From NCBI GenBank assembly GCA_017311185.1, contig JAESUZ010003095.1, positions 1-64,000 of the forward strand: a stretch of 64,000 nucleotides of DNA, read 5' to 3'. Origin of the DNA: Proteles cristata cristata. Taxonomy: Eukaryota; Chordata; Mammalia; Carnivora; Hyaenidae. Positions within the stretch are counted from its first letter, which is position 1; the number at the start of each line of letters is the position of its first letter. Both the position numbers and the translations under genes were made by a program. The notes under the pieces were generated by a model that was not told where the DNA came from, made no database searches, and was given only the letters and a program-made list of their open reading frames with translations. Of the stretch, positions 24,036 to 36,279 are shown in pieces.

Positions 24036-25398
24036 CACATCTATTCATTCATCTGTGGATGGACACTTGGGTTGCTTCAGTGTCTTGGCTATCATAAATA
24101 ATTCTACAATAAACATAGAGGTACATATATCATTTCAAATGATATTTTGAGGATTTTTTTGTAAATACCAAGTAGTAGAATTACTGAAGCATATGATAAT
24201 TTTATTTTTAACTTCTTGAGGCGCCTTCATACTGTTTTCTACAGTTACTGAACCAGTTTTCATTTCCACCAATATTGCACAAGGGTTCTTTTTACTCCAC
24301 ATCCTTGCCAACACTTGTCATTTCTTGTCTTTTTTGGTTCTAGCCATTCTGACAGGTGTAAGATGATATGTTATTGTGGTTTTGATTTGCATTCCCATGG
24401 TGATGAGAGAAGTTGAGCATCTTTTCATGTGTCTCTTGGCCATTTGTATATCATCTTTGGAAAAATGTCTTTTCAGTTCCTCAGCCTGGTTTTTAATTGG
24501 ATTGAGTTTTTTTTGGTGGGTTTTTGGGGTTTTTTTGGTGTTCTTCATATATTTTAGATACTAACCCCTTATCAGAGATATCATTTGCAAATATCTTTTC
24601 TCATTTAGTAGATTGGCTTTATCATTTTGTTGATGATTCCTTTCACTGTGTTAAAAGGTTTTTATTTTGATATAGTCCCAATAGTTTAATTTTGCTTTGG
24701 CTTCCCTTACCTCAGGTGACATATCTAGAAAAGTGTTTCTGTGGTTGATGTCAAAGAAATTACTGCCTTGTTTTCTGGATTTTTATGGTTTCATGTCTTA
24801 AATTTATGTCTTTATTCCATTTTGAGTTTACTTTTGTGTATGGTGTAAGAAAGTGGTCTAGTTTCAATCTTCTGCATGTTGCTGTACCATTTTCCCAGCA
24901 GCATTTGTTAGAGAGACTGTCTTTTTCCCGTTAGCTATTCTTTCCTGCTTTGTCACAGATCAATTGCCCATATAATTGCAGGTTCGTTTCTAGATTTTTA
25001 TTGTTTCATTCATTGATGTGTTTGTTTTTGTGCCGGTACCATACTGTTTTGATTACTACAGCATTGTAATGTAATTTGAAATCTGAGATTGTGATACTTC
25101 CAGCTTTGTTCTTTTCAAGATTGCTTTGGCTATGCAGGGTCTTTTATGGTTCCATACAAATTTTAGGATAGTTTGTTCTCATTCTATGTTGGTGTTTTGA
25201 TAGTGGTTACATTGGGTCTGTAGATTGCTTTGGGTAGTGTGGACATTTTAACAATATTTGTTCTCCTAGTCCATGAGCATGAGCATGGAAAATCTTTCCA
25301 ATTGTCTATGTCATCTTTAATTGCCATCATCAGTGTTTTATTGTTTTCAGAGTATAAATCTTTCACCCCTTTGGTATTTTATTATTTTTGGTATAATT

Positions 25399-25609
25399 TT
25401 TTTAATGTTTATTTATTTTTAAGAGAGGAAGAGACAGAGCATAAATGGGGAGGTGCGGAGAGAGAGAGAGAGGGAGACAAAGAATCTGAAATAGGCTCCA
25501 GGCTCTGAGCTGTTAGCTCATGCCTGATGCAGGGCTCAAACTCAGGAACAGTGAGATCATGACCTAGGCTGAAGTCGGACACTAACCAACTGAGCCACCG
25601 AGCTGCCCC
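25399..25609 (-). mobile_element. SINE inserted in L1, 16-bp duplication
   Basis: Minus strand. Flanked by tatttttggtataatt at 25383-25398 and 25610-25625, a perfect duplication of L1 sequence. Confidence 0.9.
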
Positions 25610-25684
25610 TATTTTTGGTATAATTCTAAATGGCATTATTAATTTCTCTTTTTGGTAGTCTGATATTAGTGTATAGAAATGCAA

Positions 25685-25898
25685 CATGGAGCTCTTGGGT
25701 GGTTCACAATCAGTTAAATGGCTGACTCTTGGTTTTAGCTCAGGTCATGAGCTCAGTCATGGGATGGATCCCTGCTTTGGGCTTCTCAGTGAACATGGAG
25801 TCTCCTTGGGGTTCTCTCTGCCTCTACCTCTGTCCCCTGCTTGCATTTGTGCTCTCTCTCTCTCTCTCTCTCTCTCTAAAATAAGAAAAATGGAAAAA
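25685..25898 (+). mobile_element. SINE inserted in L1
   Basis: Plus strand, an older divergent head (gagctcttgggtggttcac). Flanked by agaaatgcaa at 25675-25684 and 25899-25908. Ends with a long (CT)n then A-rich tail. Confidence 0.87.
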
Positions 25899-26736
25899 AG
25901 AAATGCAAAAGATTTCCATATAATAATTTTATATCCTGTGACTTTATTGAATTCCTTTATCAGTTCTAGTAGGTTTTTTTTTTTTTGATGGACTCTTTAG
26001 AGTTTTCTATAAATAGATCATGTCATCTGAAAATAGTTTTACTTCTTTCTTACCAATTTGGATGTCTTTTTTTTTTTCTTGACTGATTGCTGCAGCTAAG
26101 ACTTCCAGAACTATGTTGAATAAAAATGTTGAGAATGTGAATCCTCGTCTTGTTCTTCATCTTAGAAAAAAAGATCTTAGCTTTTCCCCATTGAGTATAA
26201 TGTTAGCTGTGAGTTTTTTATTTATGGTCTTTTTTATGTTGAGGAGTGTTTCCTATATACCTACTTTGTTGAGAGTTTTTATCATGGATGTTGTACTTTG
26301 TCACATGCTTTTTCTGCACCTGTTGTGGTGACCATATGGTTTTTATCCTTTCACTTGTTAATGTGATGGATCTTATTGATTGCTTTGTAAATATTGAACC
26401 ATGCTTGCGTTCTGGATTAAATCCCACTTGTTCGTGGTGAATAAATTTTTAAATGTGTTGTTGGATTTGGCCTGCTATTTTGTTGATTATTTATGCATCT
26501 ATGTTCATCAGAAATAATTGTCTTGTAGTTTTTTTTCTTTTTTTTTCTTTGTAGTATCTTTGTTTGGATTTGGTAGGAGGGCAAAGCTGGCCTTTTAAAA
26601 TGAATTTGGAAGCTTTCTCTCCTCTGCTATTTTTTTGTAATAGTTTGAGAACAGGTATCAACTCTCCATTGAATGTTTTGTAGAATTTATCTGTGAAGCC
26701 ATCTGATCCTAGACTTTTGTTGGTTTGGAGTTTTTT

Positions 26737-26939
26737 TTTTTTTTTTAAGTTTATTTATTTTGAGAGAGAGAGCAGGTGAGCAGGGGCAGGTCAGACAGAG
26801 GGAGAGAGATAATCTCAAGGAGGCTCCATGCTGTCAGCTCAGAGCCCAATGTGGGGCTCAAACTCACAAACCAAGAGATCATGACCTGAGCTGAAAACAA
26901 GAGTTGGACACTTAACCGATTGAACTACCCAGGTGCTCT
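26737..26939 (-). mobile_element. SINE inserted in L1
   Basis: Minus strand. Flanked by ggtttggagtttttt (26722-26736) and ggttcagagtttttt (from 26940). Confidence 0.88.
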
Positions 26940-28137
26940 GGTTCAGAGTTTTTTGATTACTGGTTCAATTTTGTTGCTGATAATTGATCTGTTCAAATTT
27001 CTGTTTCTTCCTGATTCAGTTATGGAGGGTTGTATGTTTCTAGGGATTTATCCATTTTTCATAGGTTGTCCAGTTTGTTGTCTTACAGTTTCTTATAATG
27101 TTTTCTTATAATCATTTGTATTTCTGTGGTGTTGGTTCAAAACAAATTTTCAGAGACTGGGGAGGGAGTATTTTTACTGGGTTCCACTTTCAGGGTGACC
27201 AATCATCTACTACCTGATAGCTTTATACTTCTCATTTCATTTTAACTTATAAGGAGATGGCAAGAAGTCAGAGGGGAATGGCTCTGGGACTTTTTTTCAA
27301 TTTGGCAAAATTTCATGCCTCTCAAGTGAATGGAAATCATTAGCCCTCAGACTGGAAGGGAGCATGTGTGTATAGGAGATCTAACAAGTGAACCCATCTT
27401 AACCCATGTCTGAAATTATCACATTACTCTAGCAAGAATAATGAGCTCTTGAATTCCTCATTGGCCTAATGGACTCTGACTTGAAAATAATTATGTTTTA
27501 AAGATAATTTGTGAAAGTGAAATTGATAATAATAGTAGATAGGTTATTTCAAATCAATATCCTCCTGAGAAAAACTAAAAAAGGTAAATCACCCCCTAAA
27601 ATCTATTTGAAGATAACAGAGGGGGAAAAAAAAACAAAAAGCAGTGAAAATGTACAGGGCCAGTGTCCCAAAATACAAGGAGACCAGACAGCTGAGTTTA
27701 GCATTTGGATCAACGTCTTCTCTCCTGGGTGTTTCAGTGGCTGAGGAGCTGGGAAGAGGCACCAGGCTGTTGGAAGAATCAGAGTGGAAGAGGATGAAAG
27801 CTGGTGTAGGACTCCCCTCTTTTCCCACCCCGTCCCTGAGGAGAAGCACTTTCAGGGTATAGGCATAGTTCTGGAAGCTTCCCTTTAAGCAGTGGTGAAC
27901 CAGAAATAGACCAATCCTCACAAGAATTCAGACTCAGCCTCAAATAATATTAACTGCTTTTTGGATTAAGATGATGTGAGATTGCTGGTAACCCTAGATC
28001 ATTTTACCTGCCAGAAGCAAAAAGCACATCTTTTGGGAGAAAACAGCACATAGAATTCAAATGATCTCTGTAATTTTACATAATGTCTGATAGTCAAAAT
28101 TAAACTAGCTCTTTTGTTTCACCCCTAACTGGTATAC

Positions 28138-29280
28138 TGTGGTGAATTTCTGTTACTGACTACTCAGAGAGTTAGCAGGTCATACAAGTTAAGAGCTTAG
28201 CTCTCTACAAAACTACTCTTATATTGGACTCTAGATGCAGATTGTGGATGGTTTCCTCACATCACCTGTGCTTCTAATCAACTGGCTAGATTTGAGGGTT
28301 CCCCTTATAAATTTGAGGGTTCCCCTCAACTCCTTTAGACTCAGGAAATCAAGAAACTTCTCTAATTATGGTTGCAGGATTTTTTTTTACAATACCCAGG
28401 ATTCATTATCTTGCAGCTTTGAAGAATGAAGGAAGTGGGTACATAATAAAATGAGCAGCAGGAAGAAGTTTATTAGCATATAAGATCAGAAAGTAAGGAT
28501 AGTAGGAAAGCTCTCTTTATGGAGAGGGGGCATTCATTCATTCCTACTTATTTTTAGTTAGGTCTTTTGTCAAATTCTTGAGGGAAACCTGAGGGTGATG
28601 GGTGGTGTCTATTACAGTTTTAAGAGGAACCTTACACTCGAGGGGTTTGGCAGTGGTCAGACGCATCCAGCATTGTTCTAAAATATGTGTTTCTCCCCAA
28701 CCAGGGACTTCAGGTCCTAACCTTTCCCTCTCTGCCTGTTTTATCCTGTCTTTCCCTATCATATTATGATTCCATTCTTCTTATAAAGCATACACATCAT
28801 ACCAGCCAGATAAAGAGATGCATAAGGTGAGATCTGGGAAGGCCTGAATACACAACTTCTCTGCCCATTCTCTGTGGATCAAGATATCTGAAATTTATGT
28901 GTCCATTGTCTAGGAAACTCAGTTGGGCTTTGGTTCCAAAGTGTTTTTATCAGGGTTTTATTATGTAGGAATGATTGGTTAAATATTTGACCACATAATT
29001 GAACTCAGTCACCAGTACCTGTACTCACCACAGTGGTCAGGCTGGATCCAATTTCCTCTCAAGTCCTCTCATTGGTCTTTCCAGCATGGCCAACCCCCAC
29101 ACTGAAGCTATCTAAGGGCCACTATGAGTGTACTCAGTAGCCTAAATTGAGTTGTAATCCGAGGGACTCATGAATAATAAAGCCACTTCTATTGCTTGGG
29201 AAATTCCAGGGGTTTAGAGTCTCCCTCCCAGGAACAGGGACATAAGTCAGTCAAATTCTTTGTTATATGCAACACAGGTG
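28138..29280 (+). mobile_element. LTR-like old repeat (ERVL-type?), non-coding
   Basis: A roughly 1.1-kb block with no ORF. It contains phrases common to an old mammalian LTR family, such as 'cctcacatcacctgtgcttc', 'gatgcataaggtgagatctg', 'gaagctatctaagggccac' and 'ggaaattccaggggtttaga'. No viral gene is present. Family assignment is uncertain. Confidence 0.4.
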
Positions 29281-29394
29281 TGTAAGATGGGAGTTGACCA
29301 AGGTACAAGAGCAAACACACACTATAGAAAAAGGCACACAGGTCATGGATACACAGATAACACAATTACAAATAGAATTTAAAATATTTAAAAT

Positions 29395-29583
29395 GGGTCG
29401 CCTGGGTGGCTCAGTCAGTTAAGCATCCGACTTTAGCTCAGGTCATGTTTTCACAGTTCTTGAGTTTAAGCCTTGTGTCAGGCTCTGTGCTGACAGCTCA
29501 GACCCTGGAGCCTGCTTCAGATTCTGTGTCTGTCTCTCTCTCTACCCCTCCCCACCTCAAAAAAATTAAAAAAAAATTTTTTT
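29395..29583 (+). mobile_element. SINE (carnivore SINEC type)
   Basis: Plus strand; head gggtcgcctgggtggctcag. Inserted in the HAL1-like relic. Confidence 0.88.
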
Positions 29584-30066
29584 AATGAAATAAAATACTT
29601 ATGATTATTATGATCTAAGAATTAAAATAGAAGATGAAGAAATTTGGTAGAGAATTGAAAACTATAAAATGGGATGATATAGGCATTCTAAAAATTAAAG
29701 TTAAAATAACTGATATTAGAAACTCACAGATAGATTTAACATCATCTTAGAAGTAGCTGAAAAGAGAATTAGTGAATTGGAAATCAGTTCAGAAGAATTC
29801 AGACCGAAATACTGATGGCTGAAAGACTGGGAAATATAGAATAGAGCATACGAAATAGATGGGAAATAATGATTGCTCTAAAATATATGTAATTGGAGTC
29901 CCAAAATAAATGGACAAAGAAGAGAGGGTCAGCAGGAGAAGGTGAGAGGGAGACCGAAGAAGAACAGAGAGCTTACAAATACACAAACACACAGGGCACA
30001 AGCAATGTTTGGCACAACTTGCTTAAGGATTCTCCACAACTGACGAGGTATATTAAGCCACAGTTT

Positions 30067-30237
30067 TTTTTTTCATATATATTTTTAAGTTTATTTTATT
30101 TCAAAAGAGAGAGGCAGGAAGACTCTCAGACAGGCTTTATACTGTCAGTGCAAAGGCTGATGCTGGGCTCAAACTCTCGAATCATGAGATTATGACCTGA
30201 GCCGAAACCAAGAGTTTCTGAGCCACCCAGGCTCCCC
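30067..30237 (-). mobile_element. SINE, shortened
   Basis: Minus strand; flanked by 'agccacagtttt' and 'agccacaggttt' (likely target duplication). Body and head have deletions. Confidence 0.83.
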
Positions 30238-30530
30238 TCAGCCACAGGTTTAAGAAGGACTGTGAACCCTAAGTAAGATAGATAAAAAGGAAGAATACTT
30301 AGAACCGCAAAAGTAAAACTACTGAAAAGGGAATGCAAAATGAAATACTTTTTTAAAATGTAGAAGAAAAGGTATCATACCTTTATGACAACAGTAAGAT
30401 TTACAGCTTACTTCATATAAGAAACAAAGACATTGGATATAAACTGAGAAGTGCTGAAGGAAAATAACTACAAGCCTGACAACTATTTATTTTATCTAGT
30501 AAAATGGTGATTTTTTAAAAAGATCTAATG

Positions 30531-30746
30531 GGGCGCCTGGGTGGCTTAGTCGATTGAGCGTCCGACTTTCGCTTAGGTCATGATCTCGCGGTTCGTGGGT
30601 TCGAGCCCCGCGTCGGGCTCTGTGCTGACTGCCAGCTCAGAGCCTGGAGCCTGTTTCAGAGTCTGTCACTCCCTCTCTCTCTGACCCTCCCCTGCTCACG
30701 CTGTCTCTCTCTCTCTCCTAGAAATAAAAATAAACGTTAAAAAAAA
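30531..30746 (+). mobile_element. Young SINE with target-site duplication
   Basis: Plus strand, consensus-like head (gggcgcctgggtggcttag). Flanked by aaaaagatctaatg (30517-30530) and aaaaagatctagtg (30747-30760). Confidence 0.92.
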
Positions 30747-31234
30747 AAAAAGATCTAGTGAAGGGAGTGAATTAACAGCAAACCCACAGTAAAGGGAATA
30801 TTATTAAATGGTGTTCTTTAAGTAGAAGAAAATTATCTCAGAAATAATTTTGGAGATTCAGAAAAGGGGAAAAAAGAACAGAAGGAAGGCAAATATGAGG
30901 TAAACTTGGTAAAGAACATCGATTAAGCAAAATGATGATGGTAGCTATAAATTTTGGATTTAAAAACTATGGAGAACATAATTCATTATAGTAATAGCAC
31001 ACAAGTCAGGAGAATAAGTAGAACTAAATGGCAAGTCTTGCATTGTCTAGGAAGTAGTAAAATTAGTAACTGAATCATTTTAACCTGCAAGAACACATAT
31101 TGTAATCTATAAGGTAATTGCTGAAAATATAGTAAAAGAATGTAAAATATTAAAGGGGAAGCCAGAATGATAATAATGAAAAAAATACTTAATTCAAAAG
31201 AAAGGAAAGTTGAGAAGGAGAAGATAAATAGAAG

Positions 31235-32030
31235 ATTGAATTCTGAGGTGGCCTCTGAGATTCCTGCCCTACCGATACATACTCTGTAAAATCCCGTTCT
31301 TTTTTGTGTGGTGGGATTATGAATATGGTGGATTTTACTCCCATGATGAGGTTACATTATATGAAGAAATGGAAAATTTGTTGCAAATGTTACTAAGTTT
31401 CTCAATGGGCTGACCTTGAGTTAATCAATGGGTGGATTTTCCTCAGTGAGCCTGACCTAATCAGGTGAGCCTTTAATGGAAGGCACAAAGCTCTGTTGAA
31501 GTCAAAGATTAAAAGTGTGGGAAAAAAAATTCTCCTGCCAGCCTTGAACAAATAAGCTGCTATGTTGTGAGAATGTCTGTGGAGGGGGCCATTGTCCAGG
31601 ATTTAAGGGCAGCCTTTAGTTGTTGAAAGAGGTCCGCACTTGACATCTGGCAAGAAATTGGACCTTGGTCATACAGCGGCAAGTAACTGACTTTTACCAA
31701 CCACCAGTGAGCTTACCCTGAGGGCACGTGGCTGGCTCAGTTGGTGAAGTGTGTGAGTCTTGATCTCGGGCTTGTGAGTTCGAGCCCCACGTTGGGTGTA
31801 GAGATTACTAAAAAAAATAAAATCTTAAAAAAAGAGAGAGAGAATGCCTTGAGCTGTAGGCAGTACAGCTCCAGCTGACATTCTGATTTCAGCCTGTGAG
31901 ATCCTGAGTAGGAGACTGTCCTATGCTGCCCCCAGACTTCCAACCTACAGACTAGGGGATGATAGATGCTTATTGTTTTCAACTAGTAAGTCAGTGGTCA
32001 CTTGTTACACAGTAATAGAAAACTAAAAAT
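31235..32030 (+). mobile_element. MaLR-type LTR (MLT1-like) with a SINE inside
   Basis: Old LTR: 'gagcctgacctaatcaggtg', 'gggcagcctttagttg', 'ctgatttcagcctgtgagat' and the end 'cacagtaatagaaaactaa', which is typical of MLT1 LTRs. No internal gene. Confidence 0.6.
31731..31838 (+). mobile_element. Short SINE of older, dog-like SINEC subtype
   Basis: Head gggcacgtggctggctcag, then 'gttgggtgtagagattacta' and an aaataaaatctta tail. This lacks the long CT-rich body of the other copies. The ending is the form familiar from caniform SINEs. Confidence 0.8.
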
Positions 32031-32270
32031 TCCTGTATGATATCACTTTCAGAATGAGAATTACCAAAGAAAACAGAGTAGATATTGAAAATACTTCATT
32101 CTTTTTGTAATTCAGATATAAGACAGATGTATTGTTCATACTTCACTGATCAAACTTAAATGTTTGATGAACCAAGTGCTCTCAGACCTTGAATTTATCT
32201 GTAATTACCTTGGGAAGAAGAAGAGGACTCACTCACAGTGTAGATAATTCCAGACTTAGAAATGTGATAC

Positions 32271-32498
32271 AAGAGTGGTGTGCCTAGGTGGATTAATCAG
32301 TTAAGCATCTGACTTCAGTTCAAGTCATGATCTCGCAGTTCATGAGTTCAAGCCCTACTTCAGGCTCTGTGTTGACAGCTCAAAGCTTGGAAATATTTTG
32401 TATTCTATGTCTCCCTCTCTTTCTGCCCCTCCCCCACTCATGCTGTGTTCCCTTTCTCTCAAAATAAAGAAACAAAATTAAAAAAATTTTAAATAAAA
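32271..32498 (+). mobile_element. SINE with target-site duplication
   Basis: Plus strand. Flanked by aaatgtgatac at 32260-32270 and 32499-32509. Diverged head (tgtgcctaggtggattaatc). Confidence 0.88.
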
Positions 32499-32509
32499 AA
32501 ATGTGATAC

Positions 32510-33050
32510 CAGATAGATTGGATTTTCTCTCAGTGACTTATTCTGATGTTTGCTTTTATGTATCTACTGACTAGGCCACAGGGTATGCTTATTTGGAGTG
32601 TTTCTGTGAGGGCTTTTTGGGAGGAGTTTAATATTTAACTTGATAGACTTAGTAAAGCAGAAAATTGCAATATCAGGTTGTCTTGGGCCTTGAACCTGTC
32701 ACTCTTTGGACTGGAACTATGCAGTTGGCTCTCCTCTTTCTCAGCCCTTTGGACTTGGACCAGAACTTACACTGTGTATCTCTCCTGGGTCTCCAGCTAC
32801 CAACTGTAGATCTTGGGGCTTGGTGGCATGAGCCAACTTCTCAGATAAAAATTCTTTTTATATAAGTATATATTTATAATATTCTATTTATTTTAATACT
32901 AACGGTTACTTTATCACATTTATCTATTATGCATGTATTACATATCAACATAATATATATAAAAATAAGTAAGCCCTGTATATATAAGGAGTTATCTATA
33001 TCCTGTTGGTTCTCTTTCTCTGAAGAACTCTAATACAGTTATGAAAAACT
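32510..33050 (+). repeat. Old interspersed repeat, family unsure
   Basis: Contains a recurrent old repeat pattern: 'gatagacttagtaaagcag', paired 'ggactggaactatgcag' and 'ggaccagaacttacactg', and the end 'tggttctctttctctgaag' followed by 'aactctaatacag'. I cannot name the family with confidence. Confidence 0.4.
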
Positions 33051-33117
33051 CCAGACCTCTGATTTCATCTAGCTGGCTCTATCTGAGGCTAAAATTGCCA
33101 GTAATGTAGACAAGATC

Positions 33118-33515
33118 TTTTAGATCAGGCTTTGTACGCTATGGTGTGTGGGTCAAATCCAGCCCACTGCTGGACTCAGTTGGTTGAGAGTCTGACTCTT
33201 GATTTCACCTCAGGTCATGATCGCATGGTCATGTGGCTTGGCATTAATAGTGCAGAGTCTGCTTGAGATTCTTTCTCTCTGTCTCTCCCCTGCTTTCTCT
33301 CTCCCTCTCTCTCAAAATAAATAAAACTTAAAAATTCAACCCATTGCCTATTCTTCTAAATAAAGTTTTATTGGAACATAGACATGCACATTTTTTGATA
33401 TATTACCCATACTGCTTTCAGAGTTAAGTAATGTGAAAGAAACCTTATGGCCCATTTGCCCTGAAGTATTTACAGTCTAGCACTTTACAGAAAAGTTTGC
33501 CAGGCCCTGTTCTTG
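33118..33515 (-). mobile_element. Old DNA transposon split by a SINE
   Basis: Outer parts 33118-33164 and 33336-33515 form one element: 'ggtcaaatccagcccactgc', 'aaagttttattggaacatag', 'aagtttgccaggccctg'. The ends are inverted relative to each other, as in a small non-autonomous hAT-like element. Confidence 0.55.
33165..33335 (+). mobile_element. SINE, 5'-truncated
   Basis: Plus strand; starts inside the tRNA-like head (ggactcagttggttgagag). 'aaatccagcccactgc' before and 'aaattcaacccattgcc' after are the likely target duplication. Confidence 0.83.
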
Positions 33516-33647
33516 AATCCCTGTTCATGGTGGAAGTGAGAGTCTCAGATGGGCTGTCAGCCCCAACATTCCTGGAGACATGGCAGTCCTCTGAGGAGAG
33601 CTGAAGTTAGGATGCCAAAGTAGGTACCTTCAGAAGTAGATCTCTGT

Positions 33648-33849
33648 GGGGCACCCAGGTGGCTCAGTCAGCTAAGCATCTGACTCTTGATTTGGCTCAG
33701 GTCATGATCTCAAAGTTCATGGGTTTGAGCCACCCATCAGGCTCTGTCCCCATAGCACAGAGTCTGCTTGGGATCCTCTCTCTCCCTCTCTCTCTGCCAC
33801 CCCCTCCCCCCATTCTCTCTCTCTGTTTCTCAAATAAACTTGAAAAGAA
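33648..33849 (+). mobile_element. SINE (carnivore SINEC type)
   Basis: Plus strand; head ggggcacccaggtggctcag, tail ctcaaataaacttg. Confidence 0.88.
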
Positions 33850-35240
33850 TTAGGTTTTTGCAAGAAGGAGAAGGTAGCTAGGGTAAAACAGTTTCTTTTT
33901 GATCTGTGTAATGTGTATATGTTTTTCAGAGCTTGACTTTTCTATGGAATCCTGCAGCAGATGCCAAAAAAAAAAAAAAGTCCTATGGATTTGTATGTGA
34001 ATTTTAAGATGGCAAAGATATAAAATGAAGAATCACTTTATTTGATAATAGAACTACTGGAAACAAAAGGAGTATGTAGATCATGGCTCAAAAGAAATGC
34101 TAGCACCACCCAATTGTATGGTAGAAGAATCTACCAAGAAAGTGGTCTGAATCACAGCTTTATTCCTTCTTACATTATCCTGAACAGTTTCATAACTTAG
34201 GTCTTATTATACCTTTGCACATAAACAAGTACATGGTACTATCATCAGTTCAATTCAACAAACAGTATTGAGTCTTTAACTCCATAAATGGAAAGACTGA
34301 ATGTGGAACCATCTTCCCCCTCCTCCTCCAAACCCTCAGAGCTACATTAGCTGTGCAAAGGCTCTTCTGCGAGGTCTACATGGGTTCTGTCTTTCATGGC
34401 TTTATCACCAACCCAGTGACCATTAGCTTCATTTTCCATGTGAAGAAATGAGGCATGGATAAGTTCACTGACTTTGCATCTTTACACAAGTTCATACAAA
34501 GGAGACACATGTTGAGAAAGTTAGTTGCAGTCAAGCATCAGAGTGATTTGTCAACTTCTCAGGGCCTTATCATAGACGTGAACTGATAACTGTGATGTCA
34601 CCGAGTGAAGACACTCCCGGACAGTGCTCACAAGGAGAAAAAGTAGTTTCCTTACAGGGTGGAGGGCTCTCTTTACCACGTTGAGTCTTTTATTGATCAC
34701 GTTTTATGATTCTGTACTAAAGCCCACCAATTAGAATTCTGTATCTTATAAAATCCTTATAAATATATGTCAAATATGCCAAACTGTCACGTGGTGCACA
34801 GCTTGAACGGCTGTGCTTTTATTACCATGCTAATGCTAGGTTTTTTTCTGGGCCTTGAATGGGCCCATCCTGGCTGTCAAAGTGCCTGCTTTCTACTGAG
34901 AAATAAGTGGTCTGACAATTGAGATTAGACTTAAATTATATTTTATAGCTGAAAATACAAAAATAGCTGACTACTTTTATTTCAGTGGACACTTTGATAA
35001 TACTGATGAGAAGTGGAATTGATGACATAATAGGAAAAATTTGTACTTATTACAAGAATAACCTTACAGGGCCTCTCCAGGCAGTTTTATGTGAGCAGCC
35101 TGAAATATGAACTCCTTAATGAAGCATATTATACTGCGAGATAATGTGTTATGTAGGTATAGCTTGCAGTCTGCAGCCTGGAATTTTTCAAAGTATTGTC
35201 AATAAAAGGCACACACTATTGGTTATTAGGTGCACATTTT

Positions 35241-35432
35241 TAAAATGTTTATTTTTGAGAGACAAAGAGAGCATGCGCACGCCTGAGTGGGGAAGGGACA
35301 GAGAAAGGGGGGTACACAGAATTCTGAGGCAGGCTCCAGGCTCTGAGCTGTCAGCACAGAGCCTGATACGTGACTCAAACCCACAAACTGTGAGATCATG
35401 ACCTGAGCCAAAGTCAGACCTTAACTGTCTGA
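35241..35432 (-). mobile_element. SINE (carnivore SINEC type)
   Basis: Minus strand; flanked by 'gtgcacatttttaaaat' and 'gagcacatattttaaaa'. The extreme head is shortened. Confidence 0.86.
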
Positions 35433-35475
35433 GCACATATTTTAAAAATTCATAGTGAAATTACAGTGACTTTGA

Positions 35476-35693
35476 ATTTTTAAAAATTATTTAACATTTT
35501 TTTTTTGAGAGAGAGAGACACAGAGTATGAGCGGGGGAGGGGCAGAGAGAGAGGGAGACAGAATCCATGAAGAGGGCCCCAGGTTCTGAGCTGTCAGTAC
35601 AGAGCCTGATGTGGGTCCTGAACCTGTGAAACACAAGAACATGACCTGAGCCAAACTTGGATGCTTAACTAACTGAGCCCTCCAAGTCCCCCA
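35476..35693 (-). mobile_element. SINE with target-site duplication
   Basis: Minus strand. Flanked by agtgactttga at 35465-35475 and 35694-35704. Confidence 0.88.
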
Positions 35694-36049
35694 AGTGACT
35701 TTGAGTTTTACTGATTTATGAGGTAGAAGATTCTTTGAAAAAAAATTTTCTTACAAGTAATACCAATGGCCAGTTATCTTAAAATATGTTTTTCTTATCA
35801 GCTCTAACATTTTGGTTCATTACAAAGATAGCCTTTCAATGAACAGAAAGCTGCACAACCACTTTGTTTCATATCCACTTGACCTTCCCTTGCATTTTGG
35901 CATCATTGATGCTGTTTGCATTGAAATCTTGTGTGATGCTGAGCCCATAGGTGCAGTTGCTATGGGTCTGTTTGATTTCTTAGAGAATCTTTCTCTGTTC
36001 TAAGTCTTCCTGTTGACAAAAGCACTTGCTATCAAGATGACCATTTAGT

Positions 36050-36279
36050 GGGGCGCCTGGGTGGCTTAGTCGGTTAAGCGTCCGACTTTCACTTGGGTCA
36101 TGATCTCGCGGTTTGTGGGTTCGAGCCCCGCATCGGGCTCCGTGCTGACTGCCAGCTCAGAGCCTGGAGCCTGTTTCAGTCTGTGACTCCCTCTCTCTCT
36201 GACCCTCCCCTGCTCACACTGTCTCTCTCTCTCTCCTAGAAATAAATAAAACATAAAAAAAAAAAATTAAAAAAAAAAA
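36050..36279 (+). mobile_element. Young SINE, perfect 16-bp duplication
   Basis: Plus strand, consensus-like. Flanked by aagatgaccatttagt at 36034-36049 and 36280-36295. Long A-rich tail. Confidence 0.93.

Larger units (their letters stand above)
23745..27135 (-). mobile_element. Old L1 LINE, antisense ORF2
   Basis: Reads on the minus strand as about 2.8 kb of L1 ORF2 plus 3' end, interrupted by three SINEs (25399-25609, 25685-25898, 26737-26939). The minus-strand frame at 25184-25366 gives KDLYSENNKTLMMAIKDD, typical of L1 reverse transcriptase. Stops and frameshifts show it is dead. Confidence 0.85.
27500..31230 (+). mobile_element. Probable HAL1 / L1-ORF1 relic, split by later insertions
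   Basis: Two decayed plus-strand parts, 27500-28130 and 29286-31230, resemble an L1 5' leader and ORF1-type region. Key phrases are 'cctcctgagaaaaac', 'gaaaagagaattagtgaattgg', 'gtaattggagtccc' and 'gaaggactgtgaaccctaag'. It is interrupted by the LTR-like block and SINEs. The family name is from memory. Confidence 0.5.

Noticed and set aside
23745..27135. A possible reverse-transcriptase gene on the minus strand
   Set aside because: Old L1 ORF2 with many stops and three SINE insertions; no intact frame.
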